Shown: positions 17,232 through 25,775, counted from the stretch's first letter. The stretch: DNA of 64,000 nucleotides from DASQPR01 sp963831705 (GCA_963831705.1 CAWHRE010000006.1:159903-223902), one strand, 5' to 3'. Numbers and translations are program-made. Notes: generated by a model not told the origin, from the letters alone.

Positions 17232-17714
17232 TCAGGAGGCTTCGGGGTGCTTCGTCACGTTCTGCAGGTACAGCTGCTCACCCAGCGACTCGATCAGGCC
17301 GATCTGGGTCTCCAGGTAGTCGATGTGGTGTTCCTCGTCCGAGAGGATGTCCTCGAAGATCTTGCAGGACGTGATGTCACCAACCGAGCGCATGTATTCG
17401 GCGCCGCGGCGCAGCCGATCGACCGCTTCGACCTCGACCAGCATGTCGCAGCGGAACTGCTCCGGCACGGTCTCACCGATGCGGAGCGGGAACAGCTTCT
17501 GGTAGTTCGGGAGCCCTTCGAGGAACAGGATCCGATCGGTCAGCGTCTCCGCGTGCCGCATCTCGTCGATCGACTCGGCCCGAGTGTGCGACGCGAGCGT
17601 CGAGTAGCCCCAGTTTTCCTGCATGCGCGCGTGCAGAAAGTATTGGTTGATCGCGGTCAATTCCGCCGTCAACTGCTCATTCAAGAATTCGATTACTCGC
17701 GTGTCGCCCTGCAT
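17232..17714 (-). CDS. bfr: Bacterioferritin
   Basis: 160 residues of the ferritin-like four-helix bundle that oxidises and stores iron in a 24-mer. The ferroxidase residues are visible: Glu in EQLTAELTAINQYFLHA, Glu and His in ESIDEMRHAETL, and Glu/His in ILSDEEHHIDYLE. The Met in DEMRHAE is the haem ligand position of haem-bearing Bfr. The length is standard. The ferredoxin that helps release iron (bfd) is the next gene upstream, on the same strand. Confidence 0.96.
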   Translation of the reverse strand: MQGDTRVIEFLNEQLTAELTAINQYFLHARMQENWGYSTLASHTRAESIDEMRHAETLTDRILFLEGLPNYQKLFPLRIGETVPEQFRCDMLVEVEAVDRLRRGAEYMRSVGDITSCKIFEDILSDEEHHIDYLETQIGLIESLGEQLYLQNVTKHPEAS

Positions 17715-17783
17715 GGCGAACAGCTTATGCCTTTATGTCGGAAACCTCGGCGCATGCCACGCTAAATGGACACTCCGCCTCGC

Positions 17784-17972
17784 TTACGCCGCCAGCGGGG
17801 TCAATTCTTCGGCAGATTCCTCGTCGATCAGTTCGCAGATGCGGTCGAGGCAGCTGCCGCATCCGGTCCCGGCGCCACATGCGTCGCCGACCGACTCTTC
17901 AGTCCGCGCTCCGCAGCGAATCGCCATTCGCACGTCGCACTCACGAACGCGTTCACAGATGCAGGCGTACAT
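17784..17972 (-). CDS. bfd: Bacterioferritin-associated ferredoxin
   Basis: 62 residues, BFD-like [2Fe-2S] domain: CICERVRECDV at the N-terminus and GTGCGSCLDRICELI give the four-Cys pattern (CxC and CxxC). It docks on bacterioferritin and reduces the mineral core to release iron. GGAGG stands 10 bases before ATG 17972. An iron-box-like palindrome lies directly upstream, so it is probably expressed under iron limitation. Confidence 0.92.
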   Translation of the reverse strand: MYACICERVRECDVRMAIRCGARTEESVGDACGAGTGCGSCLDRICELIDEESAEELTPLAA

Positions 17973-17992
17973 CGTTTGCGGACCTCCGGCGG

Positions 17993-18021
17993 TTAGGCTG
18001 ACCTTCGTAAGGTTGACCTAA
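17993..18021. promoter_or_regulatory. IdeR/DtxR-type iron box (extended)
   Basis: A nearly symmetric 29-bp region with TTAGGCTGACCT on one side and AGGTTGACCTAA on the other. GTAAGGTTGACCTAACCTA (18007-18025) also fits the 19-bp IdeR/DtxR pattern TTAGGTTAGSCTAACCTAA loosely. It lies between the bfd ribosome site and the gene upstream. Confidence 0.65.
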
Positions 18022-18062
18022 CCTACACCGTATCGCAAGCCCCTTGTGGGGTCGATCACAAG

Positions 18063-18914
18063 TCACTCAGACATGCTGCGAAGTGCGAGGATGTCCTTCG
18101 CGTGGCCGGCCGGACCGTCGCTCGGCGTCTCCACCACAACCGGTACGCCGACCGTTGCCGGGTGCCCGAACAGTTCCCGGAACGCGTCGAATCCGATCTG
18201 CCCCTGACCGATCGATTCGTGCCGGTCGCGTACCGAACCTCGTGCGTCTTTCGAATCGTTCGCGTGTACGAGCGCGAGCCGATCGGCACCGACCGTGGCG
18301 ACAAGCGTATCCAGCGCCTCGGTCATGCCACCAGGGGAAGCGAGGTCATGCCCGGCCGCCCATGCGTGGCATGTGTCGAGACACACGCCGAGCCACGGGT
18401 GCCGGTCCACCGCGTCGAAGTACGCGCCCAGATCTTCGACCCGAGCCGCCATCGACCGGCCGCCGCCGGCGCTCGGCTCGACCAGAAGCTTCGGATGGCC
18501 GGCCGCCATCGCGGCGTCCAGCAGCGGAAACAGCACTTCGCGCAGTTGCCGGTACGCCTGCGGAGCATGATCGGCGTCGACCGCACTGCCGGCGTGGAAC
18601 ACGACACCACGCGCTCCGATCGCGGCCGCCCGCATGATCGAGTGCGACAGCGTCTCGGCGGACTTCGTGACCGTCGCCTCGGTCGGTGAGCCGAGGTTCA
18701 CCAAAAGCGACGCGTGTACGAACGACGGAATACCCCGGGTGTCGCAGCCCTCCCGGAACGCCGCGTCCGCGTCGGGATCACCCGCGGACAGTGCCCAGCC
18801 GCGCGGGTTGCCCACGTAGACCTGCACCGCCTCGGACCCGGTGGCGTCGATGTACGGGAGCGCCGCCTTGGCCAGGCCGCCCGCTACCGGCGCGTGCGCT
18901 CCGATCCGGCTCAG
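18063..18914 (-). CDS. nfo: Deoxyribonuclease IV (endonuclease IV)
   Basis: Cuts DNA at abasic sites in base-excision repair. About 283 residues, a TIM barrel with three Zn: RIGAHAPVAGG at the start, SFVHASLLVNLGSP, VFHAGS, LLVEPSAGGG, CLDTCHAWAAGHDL, HANDSKDARGS and DRHESIGQGQIG. The family begins at M-R-I-G-x-H; in this frame there is no ATG, GTG or TTG close by. The only candidate is CTG 18914, whose bases overlap the kinase stop as CTGA. A CTG start or an undetected base error are the options; an internal GTG would delete conserved barrel residues. Confidence 0.85.
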   Translation of the reverse strand: MSRIGAHAPVAGGLAKAALPYIDATGSEAVQVYVGNPRGWALSAGDPDADAAFREGCDTRGIPSFVHASLLVNLGSPTEATVTKSAETLSHSIMRAAAIGARGVVFHAGSAVDADHAPQAYRQLREVLFPLLDAAMAAGHPKLLVEPSAGGGRSMAARVEDLGAYFDAVDRHPWLGVCLDTCHAWAAGHDLASPGGMTEALDTLVATVGADRLALVHANDSKDARGSVRDRHESIGQGQIGFDAFRELFGHPATVGVPVVVETPSDGPAGHAKDILALRSMSE

Positions 18915-20951
18915 GGGCCCATCCAGATCTGGACGGTCGAGCCCTGCGGCGCGTTCTGACCAAACGCAGGATTCTGGTTGCGCACCTGGCCACCGGGGAA
19001 GTCGAACACCTCGACCACGACGAAGCCGGCCTGCTGGAGAACCTGCTGCGCCTGCTGCAGGTTGTAGCCAAGGTTGGACACGTTCGGCACCGGTACGACC
19101 GGTGGTCCGGAACTCACCGTCAGCGTGATCTGCTCGTTCTTTGTCGCACCCGTACCGTCCGGCAGGCTCTGCGAGATCACCTGGTTCAGCAGCACCGTGG
19201 CGCTCTGCTTCTGGATCTCCGCGACCTGCAGACCGAGTCCGGTCAGCGTGGCGTTGGCCTCGTTGTAGTCGTGGCCGACCACGTTCGGGACGGTGATCGG
19301 CGCGCGGCCCTTGCTCACCGTCACGGTCACGACCGTGTTCGGGTATTGGACCGTACCGGCGGCCGGATCCATCTTGATGACGATGCCGGGCGGGTTGTCG
19401 TTGTCGTACGCGTCGACGCGCTGCACCTTCATTTTGATCTTGGTGGTGAGATCCTGGAAGGCGAGATCGTATTGAGAACCGACCTCGTTCGGTAGCGCGT
19501 AGCGCTCCGGGCCCTTCGACAGCGTGAGCGTGAGCACGCCGTTCTTGCGGATCTTGCCGTTGGCGGACGGGCTCTGCTTGAGCACCGAGCCGTCCTTGAC
19601 GGTCGGTGAGAACGCCGCGGCTGTGTACTGCACCTTGAAGCCGTCCTTGGTCGCGAGCGCCACGGCCTGCGCCTTCGTCTGGCCCACCACCGAGGGTGCC
19701 GAGGTGTAGCGACCGAACCCGAAGTACCAGCCGGTGAGCGAAATCAGCAGCGCGAGTACGGCAAGCGTCGCGTAGAACGTCCGGCGGCCGTTCGGGCGAG
19801 ACATGAACTGCCCGAACCAGACCGCGGCCGGAGAGCCCGCGATGCCGCCGGTACGCGCCGATACCGTACGCCCGGCCGGGACGGCGCGCCGACGGCCGGG
19901 AACCGGCCGCTCGTCCACCCGGGCATCGGCCCGGGAAGATGGCAGCTTTGACCACGACGGGCGTTCGTCTGACGAGTGCGTGGGCGTCGACCGGGTGGGC
20001 CGTGTGGCGGCGGTGGCGGCGATCGTGTCCACCAGCATCGTCGGCGCGGCCACCGGACCCTGCCAGGAGGAGTTCGCCTCGATCGAATCCTGAGCGGCCT
20101 GTACCGCGGCAAGCATCGCGCCCGCGTCGGCCGGTCGGCCGATCCGGGTCGCGGCTGGTCGCCGACAGCACGAGGCCGTCGAGCTCCGGCGGCAGTCCCG
20201 GAACGAACCGCGACGGCGCCGGAACGTCCTGGTCGACGTGCTGCCAGGCGACCTCGATCGGCCGGTCGCCGTCGTACGGCACCCGGCCGGTGAGCATCTC
20301 GAACAGCACGATGCCGACCGAGTAGACGTCGGTGCGCGGATCGGCGCGGCCGTCGGTGACCAGTTCCGGCGCGACGTACGCGACGGTCGCGAGCAGGTGA
20401 CCGTCGCCGTCGTCGGCGCTCGCTTCGACCGCCCGGGCCAGCCCGAAGTCGGCGACCTTGACGACGGCGTCGATCAGGCTCGCCGCCGCCCGGCGCCTCG
20501 GCGACCAGCACGTTCTCCGGCTTCACGTCGCGGTGTACGAGGCCGGCGCGGTGAGCGGCGCGCAATCGCGGCGAGCATCTGCTCCATGATGGCGAGCGCG
20601 TCGGCCGGGCTCAGCCGGCGGCGCTCGGTCGAGCAGCTCGCGCAGCGTGCGACCGCGCACGTACTCCATCACCAGGTACGGCAGGCCCTCGTGGCGGCCC
20701 TGGTCGTAGACGGCGACGATGTTCGGGTGGGTCAGTCGGGCGATCGTCTTCGCCTCGTCGGTGAACCGGTCGACGAAGCGCGGATCGTGGCCTGACCAGG
20801 GTGGATGATCTTCAGCGCGACCGTGCGCTCCAGCCGCTCGTCGACGGCGGTGTAGACGGTCGCCATGCCTCCGCGCGCGACCCGGCGTCCGGACGCGGTA
20901 GCGCCCGTCGACGAGCGCTCCGATGAGATTGTCGGCGACCATGGTATCCAT
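18911..20951 (-). pseudogene. PASTA-domain Ser/Thr protein kinase, frameshifted
   Basis: Read across frames, this encodes a full membrane kinase of roughly 670 residues: glycine loop RGGMATVY, VALKII, HRDVKPENVL, DFGLARAVEA, LFEMLTGRVPYDGD, then a Pro/Arg linker, one membrane helix (FYATLAVLALLISLTGWYF) and four PASTA repeats, each with a VPxVVG- or VPNVSN-like start. The catalytic part changes frame about six times (near 20885, 20797, 20630, 20560, 20478 and 20135), each time by one base in a short G/C run, while motifs stay perfect. The stretch 18911-20116 is intact. Consensus errors or very recent inactivation fit. Next to the Rv2175c-like gene, as pknL is in Mtb. Confidence 0.8.
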
Positions 20952-20962
20952 CGGCAGGCAGT

Positions 20963-21658
20963 CTAAGCGCCCGCGGTCGAGATCGTCGAGGATGACCACC
21001 CGCCGCGCTCGGCACCTGCGGTACCGCCGGTCGCCACGGCATCCCGAGCGGCGCTCGGCGCTTCGGAATCGGTGGCCGACGGCGACGGGCTCTCGGAGGG
21101 CGATGGGTCGCTTGACGTGGGCGGATCTGACGGCGTCTCGGATTCCGACGGCGACGGCGACGCCGACGGATGGGGAGCGTGGGTCGGGCCGGCCGCGGAT
21201 GTGGTCGGCGAAGATGTGGCACGGTGTGTCGTCGGCGTGTTGCCGACGCCGGTGGCGGTCCGCCCGGCCACGCCCGCCGGTCGACCGCTGTCGAGACCCG
21301 TCGATGCGGGAGCGGGCAATGGCGTCGGCGACGAGTTCGGCGGCGTGGACGGAGATGAGCTCCGCACGACGCCGGGAGTGGCCGGCCACGACGGGCCCGG
21401 ACCTCCGACGGCGGACCCAAGCAGCCATCCGCCGAGGCCGTCGGCCAGCGCAAAGTAGGTGCCGGCGACGCCGATCAACGCGAGGCTCGCGATCCCGGCC
21501 GCGATCAAGGCGCGTCGCGGTCGACGTACATAGGCCGAATATTCCGGGTACGCGTCGTCCGACCGTCGTGTCAAGCTGCGAAACCTCGTGCGGACGTCGT
21601 ACCCGAGCGAGCGCATCGTCGCGCTGACCTCCCGCCGTACGGTGGCTCCGACGCTCAT
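20963..21658 (-). CDS. Membrane protein with Ser/Thr/Pro-rich external tail
   Basis: 231 residues: a basic cytoplasmic N-terminus (about 48 residues), one membrane helix (ALIAAGIASLALIGVAGTYFAL) and a low-complexity tail rich in Ser, Pro, Thr and Asp/Glu (PSASPSPSESETPSDPP). It ends 12 bases before the kinase start on the same strand and may be a kinase partner or substrate, as suggested only by position. Divergent from the Rv2175c-like gene. No domain recognised. Confidence 0.55.
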   Translation of the reverse strand: MSVGATVRREVSATMRSLGYDVRTRFRSLTRRSDDAYPEYSAYVRRPRRALIAAGIASLALIGVAGTYFALADGLGGWLLGSAVGGPGPSWPATPGVVRSSSPSTPPNSSPTPLPAPASTGLDSGRPAGVAGRTATGVGNTPTTHRATSSPTTSAAGPTHAPHPSASPSPSESETPSDPPTSSDPSPSESPSPSATDSEAPSAARDAVATGGTAGAERGGWSSSTISTAGA

Positions 21659-21730
21659 GCGACGGCCCGGCCGGGACGCGTTTCCGACCTATCTTGCCGA
21701 CCTCGGGTACCGACGTGGGAAAGTGGACGC

Positions 21731-22093
21731 GTGAGTGAATCTGTGTCCACGACCGGCGTTGTCGAGCCGGCCGAGTGGCTGACCCTCCCCGACATCGCCG
21801 AACGCTTCGACGCCAAGATCACGACCATCCGCCAGATGGTTCGCGACCATTCGCTTCTGGCCGTACGCCGTGACGGTGTCCTACGCGTCCCGTCCGAGTT
21901 CATTGCGAATGACACGGTTCGCAAGCACCTCCCCGGCGTACTGAACTTGTTGTTCGACGCTGGGTACAACGACGAAGAGGCGATGCGGTGGCTGTTCACC
22001 GACGACCCGTCGCTGCCCGGAACGCCTGCGACGGCGCTCGCCGGCCCGAAGGCGACCGAGGTCAAGCGGCGCGCTCAGGCCCTCGGCTTCTGA
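21731..22093 (+). CDS. Rv2175c-like winged-helix DNA-binding protein
   Basis: 120 residues: an N-terminal helix-turn-helix (EWLTLPDIAERFDAKITTIRQMVRDHSLLAVRRDG) followed by LRVPSEFIANDTVRKHLPGVLNLLFDAGYNDEEAMRWLFT, the pattern of Mtb Rv2175c. That protein binds DNA and is phosphorylated on an N-terminal Thr by PknL; Thr8 here is a candidate site. It is divergent from the kinase-side operon, as in Mtb. GTG 21731 is the start used. Confidence 0.88.
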   Translation: MSESVSTTGVVEPAEWLTLPDIAERFDAKITTIRQMVRDHSLLAVRRDGVLRVPSEFIANDTVRKHLPGVLNLLFDAGYNDEEAMRWLFTDDPSLPGTPATALAGPKATEVKRRAQALGF

Positions 22094-22112
22094 CCGACGT
22101 CGTCTCCCATCG

Positions 22113-22451
22113 ATGCGCCACCTGACGTACGTCGCGGTACTGGTCGCGTGCCTGGCCGGCGCACTCTGGCTGGAGCCGGTGCTGCACGTCCACGTACTGC
22201 GGCGATGGCGGCGACTGCTCGTGACGCTCCTGGTCGTGGTGATCGCGTTCGGCGGCTGGGACGTCGCGGCGATCGCCGCCGGGCACTGGTCGTACGACGC
22301 CACCCAGATCCTCCCGGTACGCCTTCCCGGGCGCCTGCCGATCGAGGAGCTGCTGTTCTTCATTGTCGTACCTTTGTGCACTATTTGCGGATTTGAGGCC
22401 GTCCGTAGCGTGCTCCGGAGGCCGGCCGGCGACGAAGAGCCGGCGCCGTGA
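22113..22451 (+). CDS. crtYc: Lycopene cyclase domain protein, CrtYc type
   Basis: 112 residues with three predicted membrane helices and the motif LPIEELLFFIVVPLCTI, the conserved acidic PxEE block of the heterodimeric CrtYc/CrtYd lycopene cyclases of Gram-positive bacteria. Together with the next gene it would cyclise the ends of lycopene-type carotenoids in the membrane. It overlaps crtYd (GTGA). No crtB, crtI or crtE lies beside it, but a prenyl diphosphate synthase is 1.2 kb away on the other strand. Confidence 0.82.
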   Translation: MRHLTYVAVLVACLAGALWLEPVLHVHVLRRWRRLLVTLLVVVIAFGGWDVAAIAAGHWSYDATQILPVRLPGRLPIEELLFFIVVPLCTICGFEAVRSVLRRPAGDEEPAP

Positions 22452-22771
22452 CGTACACGTCGGCCGCCGCCTTGGGCGTGACGGTCGCGCTCGTGGTCGA
22501 CCTCGTCGTACTCCGAACCCGCCTGGTTACCAGGGTGGTGTTCTGGTCGACGTACCCACTGATTTTGATCTTCCAGCTGATCGCGAACGGTGTGCTGACC
22601 GGTCGTGGCGTCGTCCGGTACGCACCCGGAGCGATCATCGGCTGGCGGATCGCGCACGCGCCGGTTGAAGACCTCGCGTTCGGATTCGCCCTCGTGCTGG
22701 TGACGCTTTCGGTCTGGGTCTGGCTGGGCCGACGCGGCCTGGACCGGACGCCGGTAGCGGGCGAACGGTGA
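22448..22771 (+). CDS. crtYd: Lycopene cyclase domain protein, CrtYd type
   Basis: 107 residues, three membrane helices and HAPVEDLAFGFALVLVTLS, the second acidic PxED block of split lycopene cyclases. GTG 22448 overlaps the crtYc stop codon and its own stop overlaps the RNase start (GTGA), so crtYc-crtYd-RNase-barstar form one tightly coupled run. The subunit order Yc-Yd is the usual one. Confidence 0.82.
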   Translation: MTYTSAAALGVTVALVVDLVVLRTRLVTRVVFWSTYPLILIFQLIANGVLTGRGVVRYAPGAIIGWRIAHAPVEDLAFGFALVLVTLSVWVWLGRRGLDRTPVAGER

Positions 22772-23214
22772 CCGCGCCGCGGACGGTTACCTCGCGCGCG
22801 CTACTGATCGCGGCGTCGATCGTGGTGGTCGCGTTACTCGCGGTGTTCGGCCTCAGCCGATGCGGTTCCGATTCGGTGGCCGACCGCAGCGCGTCGGTTC
22901 GCTCGGCGCCGGCGGCTACCGCAACGCCGAAATCCGGGCTGCCGACGATCGCCGCGGCCGATCTGCCGCCCGAGGCACGTGCGGTGCTGGCGGTGATCGA
23001 CAAGGGCGGCCCGTACCGCTACAAGCAGGACAACACGGTCTTCAGCAACTTCGAAGGACTTCTGCCGAAGCAGGCGGCGAGCTACTACCACGAGTACACG
23101 GTGGTGACGCCCGGCTCACTGGATCGTGGTGAGCGACGGCTGATCGTCGGCCACAGCGGCGATGTCTACTACACCAGCGACCACTACGAGTCTTTTAGGC
23201 AGGTGATCCGATGA
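22768..23214 (+). CDS. Secreted or anchored ribonuclease N1/T1 (barnase/RNase Sa type)
   Basis: 148 residues. An N-terminal hydrophobic segment (ALLIAASIVVVALLAVFGLSRC) may be a signal or anchor; a Cys after it leaves a lipoprotein possible. The C-terminal 95 residues match RNase Sa: YHEYTVVTPGSLDRGERRLIVGHSGDVYYTSDHYESF holds the catalytic Glu (HEYT), the Arg pair (ERR) and His (DHYES). It cleaves RNA after G. The following gene encodes its inhibitor. The two overlap as ATGA. Confidence 0.92.
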   Translation: MTAPRTVTSRALLIAASIVVVALLAVFGLSRCGSDSVADRSASVRSAPAATATPKSGLPTIAAADLPPEARAVLAVIDKGGPYRYKQDNTVFSNFEGLLPKQAASYYHEYTVVTPGSLDRGERRLIVGHSGDVYYTSDHYESFRQVIR

Positions 23215-23660
23215 GCGACTATCTGAGCGAGCTGACCACGGGCGCGCTTCCACCCGGCCGTTACCGGCTCTCCACGCCGGCGCCGGTACGCGGAGTCCGC
23301 GACGAGCTGACCGCCGAGGGTTGGGTGATGCGGATCGTGGACGGCGGGGTCATGGTCGATCGGGCGGCGCTCTTCGACGAGTTCGCCGTGGCGCTGGACT
23401 TCCCGGATTGGAACGGCCGCAATTGGGATGCGTTCGCGGACAGCCTTCGTGACCTGTCCTGGCTGCCGCAGGAGCCGATCGCACTGCTGTGGCTGCGCTT
23501 CGGCGCCGTCGATCCGGATCTCGCCGATGGTGCCGGGCGCGTCATCGATGCCGCGATCGCCGACCGGATCGCGGCCGACTTGCCGGCCTTGGCCGTGATT
23601 TACCCGGCGTCGGCCGGATCGTCCTCCACGGTCGAGCCGCGGCTTCGACCCGTCAGCTAG
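23211..23660 (+). CDS. Barstar-family RNase inhibitor
   Basis: 149 residues, cytoplasmic. The barstar core WNGRNWDAFADSLRDLSWLP is complete, with the acidic helix residues that plug the RNase active site. It overlaps the RNase gene by ATGA, the normal toxin-immunity arrangement, protecting the cell before the RNase is exported. Its stop lies 5 bases from the convergent prenyl synthase stop. Confidence 0.93.
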   Translation: MSDYLSELTTGALPPGRYRLSTPAPVRGVRDELTAEGWVMRIVDGGVMVDRAALFDEFAVALDFPDWNGRNWDAFADSLRDLSWLPQEPIALLWLRFGAVDPDLADGAGRVIDAAIADRIAADLPALAVIYPASAGSSSTVEPRLRPVS

Positions 23661-23664
23661 AACG

Positions 23665-24735
23665 TCAGCGGTTGCGGCGGACCGCGGCTTCGACCAGCTC
23701 GCTGAGCACTTCGTCGGCGCCGTTCGCGAGCGGAATCTTGGTGAGTGCGGTGAGCGCGGTGTCGGTCAGGTCGGCGATGCGGTGCTCGGTACGGCGCAGC
23801 GCCCCCGAGGACGTGATGATCGCGCGGAATCGATCCACGCCGTCGTCGTCCAGCGCCGGGTTGCCGAGGTCGCTCCGCATGGCGTCCGCTTCGGCCGGCT
23901 CGGCCAGTGCAAACGCGGTCGCGACCAGGTACGTGTGCTTGCCTTCTCGGATGTCGTCGCCGGCCGGCTTCCCGGTCTCGCCGGGATCACCGAACACCCC
24001 GAGTACGTCGTCGCGCAACTGGAAAGCCTCACCGAGCGCCAGACCGTAGGTCGAATAGATCGACTCGATGTCCGGACCCGCGTCGGCCAGCGCGGCACCG
24101 ATCAGCAGCGGCCGTTCCACGGTGTATTTCGCCGACTTGAACGTCGCAATCTTGCTCGCTCGCTCGATCGAGGTGTCGTCGGTGACCGAAGCCAGCACGT
24201 CGAGGTACTGGCCGACCATCACCTCGGTACGCATTTCGTCGAAGATCGGCCGCGCTCGAGCCAGCGAGGTCGGATCCACCCCGGCGCTGTGCAGCATCTC
24301 GTCGGACCAGACGAGGCACAGATCACCGGCGAGGATCGCCGCGTTCTCGCCAAATCTCGACGCGACGCCGTGCCATCCACCCTGGCGATGATGCGCTTCG
24401 AACAGCCGGTGCACGGCCGGGCGACCGCGCCGGGTGTCGGACGCGTCCATCACGTCGTCGTGGATCAGCGCGCTCGCCTGGACGAGTTCGAGCGAGGCGA
24501 GCGCGGTCACGATGTCGTCCCGGTCGGCGCCGCCGGCGCCGCGGTATCCCCAGTACGCGAACGCCGGTCGCATCCGCTTACCGTCGCCGAGTACGAGCGA
24601 GTCGATCGAGGCCGCTACCGGTGCCAGCGCCGCGTCGATCCGTGCGAGGCGCTCGCGCTGCCGTCCGAGGAACGCGGCGAGCGCGACCTCGACCCGTGTT
24701 CGCAGCTCAGCTCGGTCCATCGGAGTTTGACTCAC
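23665..24735 (-). CDS. idsA: Polyprenyl (geranylgeranyl-type) diphosphate synthase
   Basis: 356 residues. Chain elongation of isoprenoids with IPP: first Asp-rich motif LIHDDVMDASDTRRGRPAVH (DDxxD) and second QLRDDVLGVFGDPGETGKPAGDDIREGKHT. The residues before the first motif (LELVQASALIHDD) lack bulky aromatic stops, consistent with C20 or longer products. GTG 24735 is chosen because it sits six bases after TACGGT on the minus strand. The product could feed the lycopene cyclase pathway or menaquinone. Comparable to idsA2 beside Rv2175c in Mtb. Confidence 0.92.
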   Translation of the reverse strand: MSQTPMDRAELRTRVEVALAAFLGRQRERLARIDAALAPVAASIDSLVLGDGKRMRPAFAYWGYRGAGGADRDDIVTALASLELVQASALIHDDVMDASDTRRGRPAVHRLFEAHHRQGGWHGVASRFGENAAILAGDLCLVWSDEMLHSAGVDPTSLARARPIFDEMRTEVMVGQYLDVLASVTDDTSIERASKIATFKSAKYTVERPLLIGAALADAGPDIESIYSTYGLALGEAFQLRDDVLGVFGDPGETGKPAGDDIREGKHTYLVATAFALAEPAEADAMRSDLGNPALDDDGVDRFRAIITSSGALRRTEHRIADLTDTALTALTKIPLANGADEVLSELVEAAVRRNR

Positions 24736-25201
24736 GACTGGACCGTAACCGGTCACGCAGGCTGCCCGGCGGCCGGGCACGCCGATGGACGCCCAGGCCG
24801 GGCCGCCAATCCAGCGGCGGAGGCGACCGTAGCTGGATCCCACCGCCGGGCGTCGCCACCGCATAAGCCACGATCAGCCGCCACGGCCACGACGGCACCG
24901 CCGTCCGCGAACGCCGAGGCGCGACATCTGCGAGTCGCCGATCCTTCGAATGGGCCACGGCTCGTTCGAGATCGGCCAGCGGCACGTCGAGCACCACGCT
25001 CAAACACGCCAACCAGTACGGCGAAGGGATGCGCTCCCCGCGCTCCCATCGCGAGATCTCGTGCCGGCTGACGGTCGCCACGCCGGCCATCGCGCACAAC
25101 TGTTCGGCCAGCCGTTGTTGGGACCGGGCCCGTGCGTGCCGGGACCGGACCAGCAGCCGGCCGAGGCCGATGGTCTCCGAAACTTCGGTCGATGCGGTCA
25201 T
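24707..25201 (-). CDS. XRE-family transcriptional regulator
   Basis: 164 residues. Residues 10-75 form a helix-turn-helix of the Cro/C1 type: LVRSRHARARSQQRLAEQL, then VSRHEISRWERGERIPSPYWLACLSVVL. The C-terminal half is basic with no known domain. AGAAAGG lies before ATG 25201. Its end overlaps the start of idsA by 29 bases, and it may regulate that gene or the divergent small gene; the intergenic space holds a 16-base tandem repeat. Confidence 0.8.
   Translation of the reverse strand: MTASTEVSETIGLGRLLVRSRHARARSQQRLAEQLCAMAGVATVSRHEISRWERGERIPSPYWLACLSVVLDVPLADLERAVAHSKDRRLADVAPRRSRTAVPSWPWRLIVAYAVATPGGGIQLRSPPPLDWRPGLGVHRRARPPGSLRDRLRSSRESNSDGPS
24742..24747 (-). promoter_or_regulatory. 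-10 box TACGGT for the prenyl synthase
   Basis: TACGGT on the minus strand, six bases before GTG 24735; leaderless spacing. It lies inside the 3' end of the XRE regulator gene. Confidence 0.5.
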
Positions 25202-25505
25202 CGCGTGCCTTTCTTGTCGACCCGCCGACGGACGGTGCCGAACCGGCCCATCCGTCGGCGGGTGCCATCACGCTGGCCGATCCCCGTCGGGTGCGAAGGC
25301 ACCCGTTGGCCAACGTGATTCGCACATAGGTTCTAACCGTTGGGTACGACGACTTTGGGTGCCGCGACACGCCGAAGTCGCGACACGCCGTAAGTAATGG
25401 CCCCCCTTCTGGCCCCTCCCAAGCGGCCGCGATTGCGGAAGGCTCGTTTCCATCGCGCCCGCCGATCGACGGCACCGGCGAAATCACCCGAGAATCGAGA
25501 AGCCG
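25202..25505. other. Divergent intergenic region with 16-base tandem repeat
   Basis: 304 bases between the XRE regulator and the 89-residue gene. CGCGACACGCCG occurs twice (25363-25374 and 25379-25390), giving a 16-base period, within CGACTT...AAGTCG half-sites. No ORF with coding character was seen. Possibly operators for the XRE protein. Confidence 0.45.
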
Positions 25506-25775
25506 ATGCCGCTGGAAGAGCCGCCTTCCTGGGTCGTCAACACCACGCTCTGGCGCCTCGCCACGTGCGTTCTGCGTGACCACGCCGTCGCTGGTACGGG
25601 CGTGATTACGGTGTGCGTCCGGTGCCGCGACGATTGGCCTTGCACCTGCCGTACGCTCGCCGAACGCGCGCTTGCCGATGCCGGTCGGCCGCCTGGCCCG
25701 CGCCGGGTGCGTAACCAGGAATACGTCGATCTGCTGCGCTCGCGGCAGGCCGTCCGGCAAGGCGACGACCCATAG
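25506..25775 (+). CDS. Small Cys-containing protein (89 residues)
   Basis: 89 residues, MPLEEPPSWVVNTTLWRLA then CVRCRDDWPCTCRTL, four Cys in a CxxC...CxC pattern that might bind zinc, then a basic C-terminus. No family is certain. It is divergent from the XRE gene and ends 50 bases before the MetF-like gene. GC-rich third positions support coding. Confidence 0.6.
   Translation: MPLEEPPSWVVNTTLWRLATCVLRDHAVAGTGVITVCVRCRDDWPCTCRTLAERALADAGRPPGPRRVRNQEYVDLLRSRQAVRQGDDP

Noticed and set aside
18063..20309. A 748-residue open frame joining kinase, proline-rich and endonuclease IV sequence
   Set aside because: The join is an effect of the kinase frameshifts. Middle residues are antonym-frame Arg/Gly-rich sequence, and endonuclease IV homology starts only near 18914.
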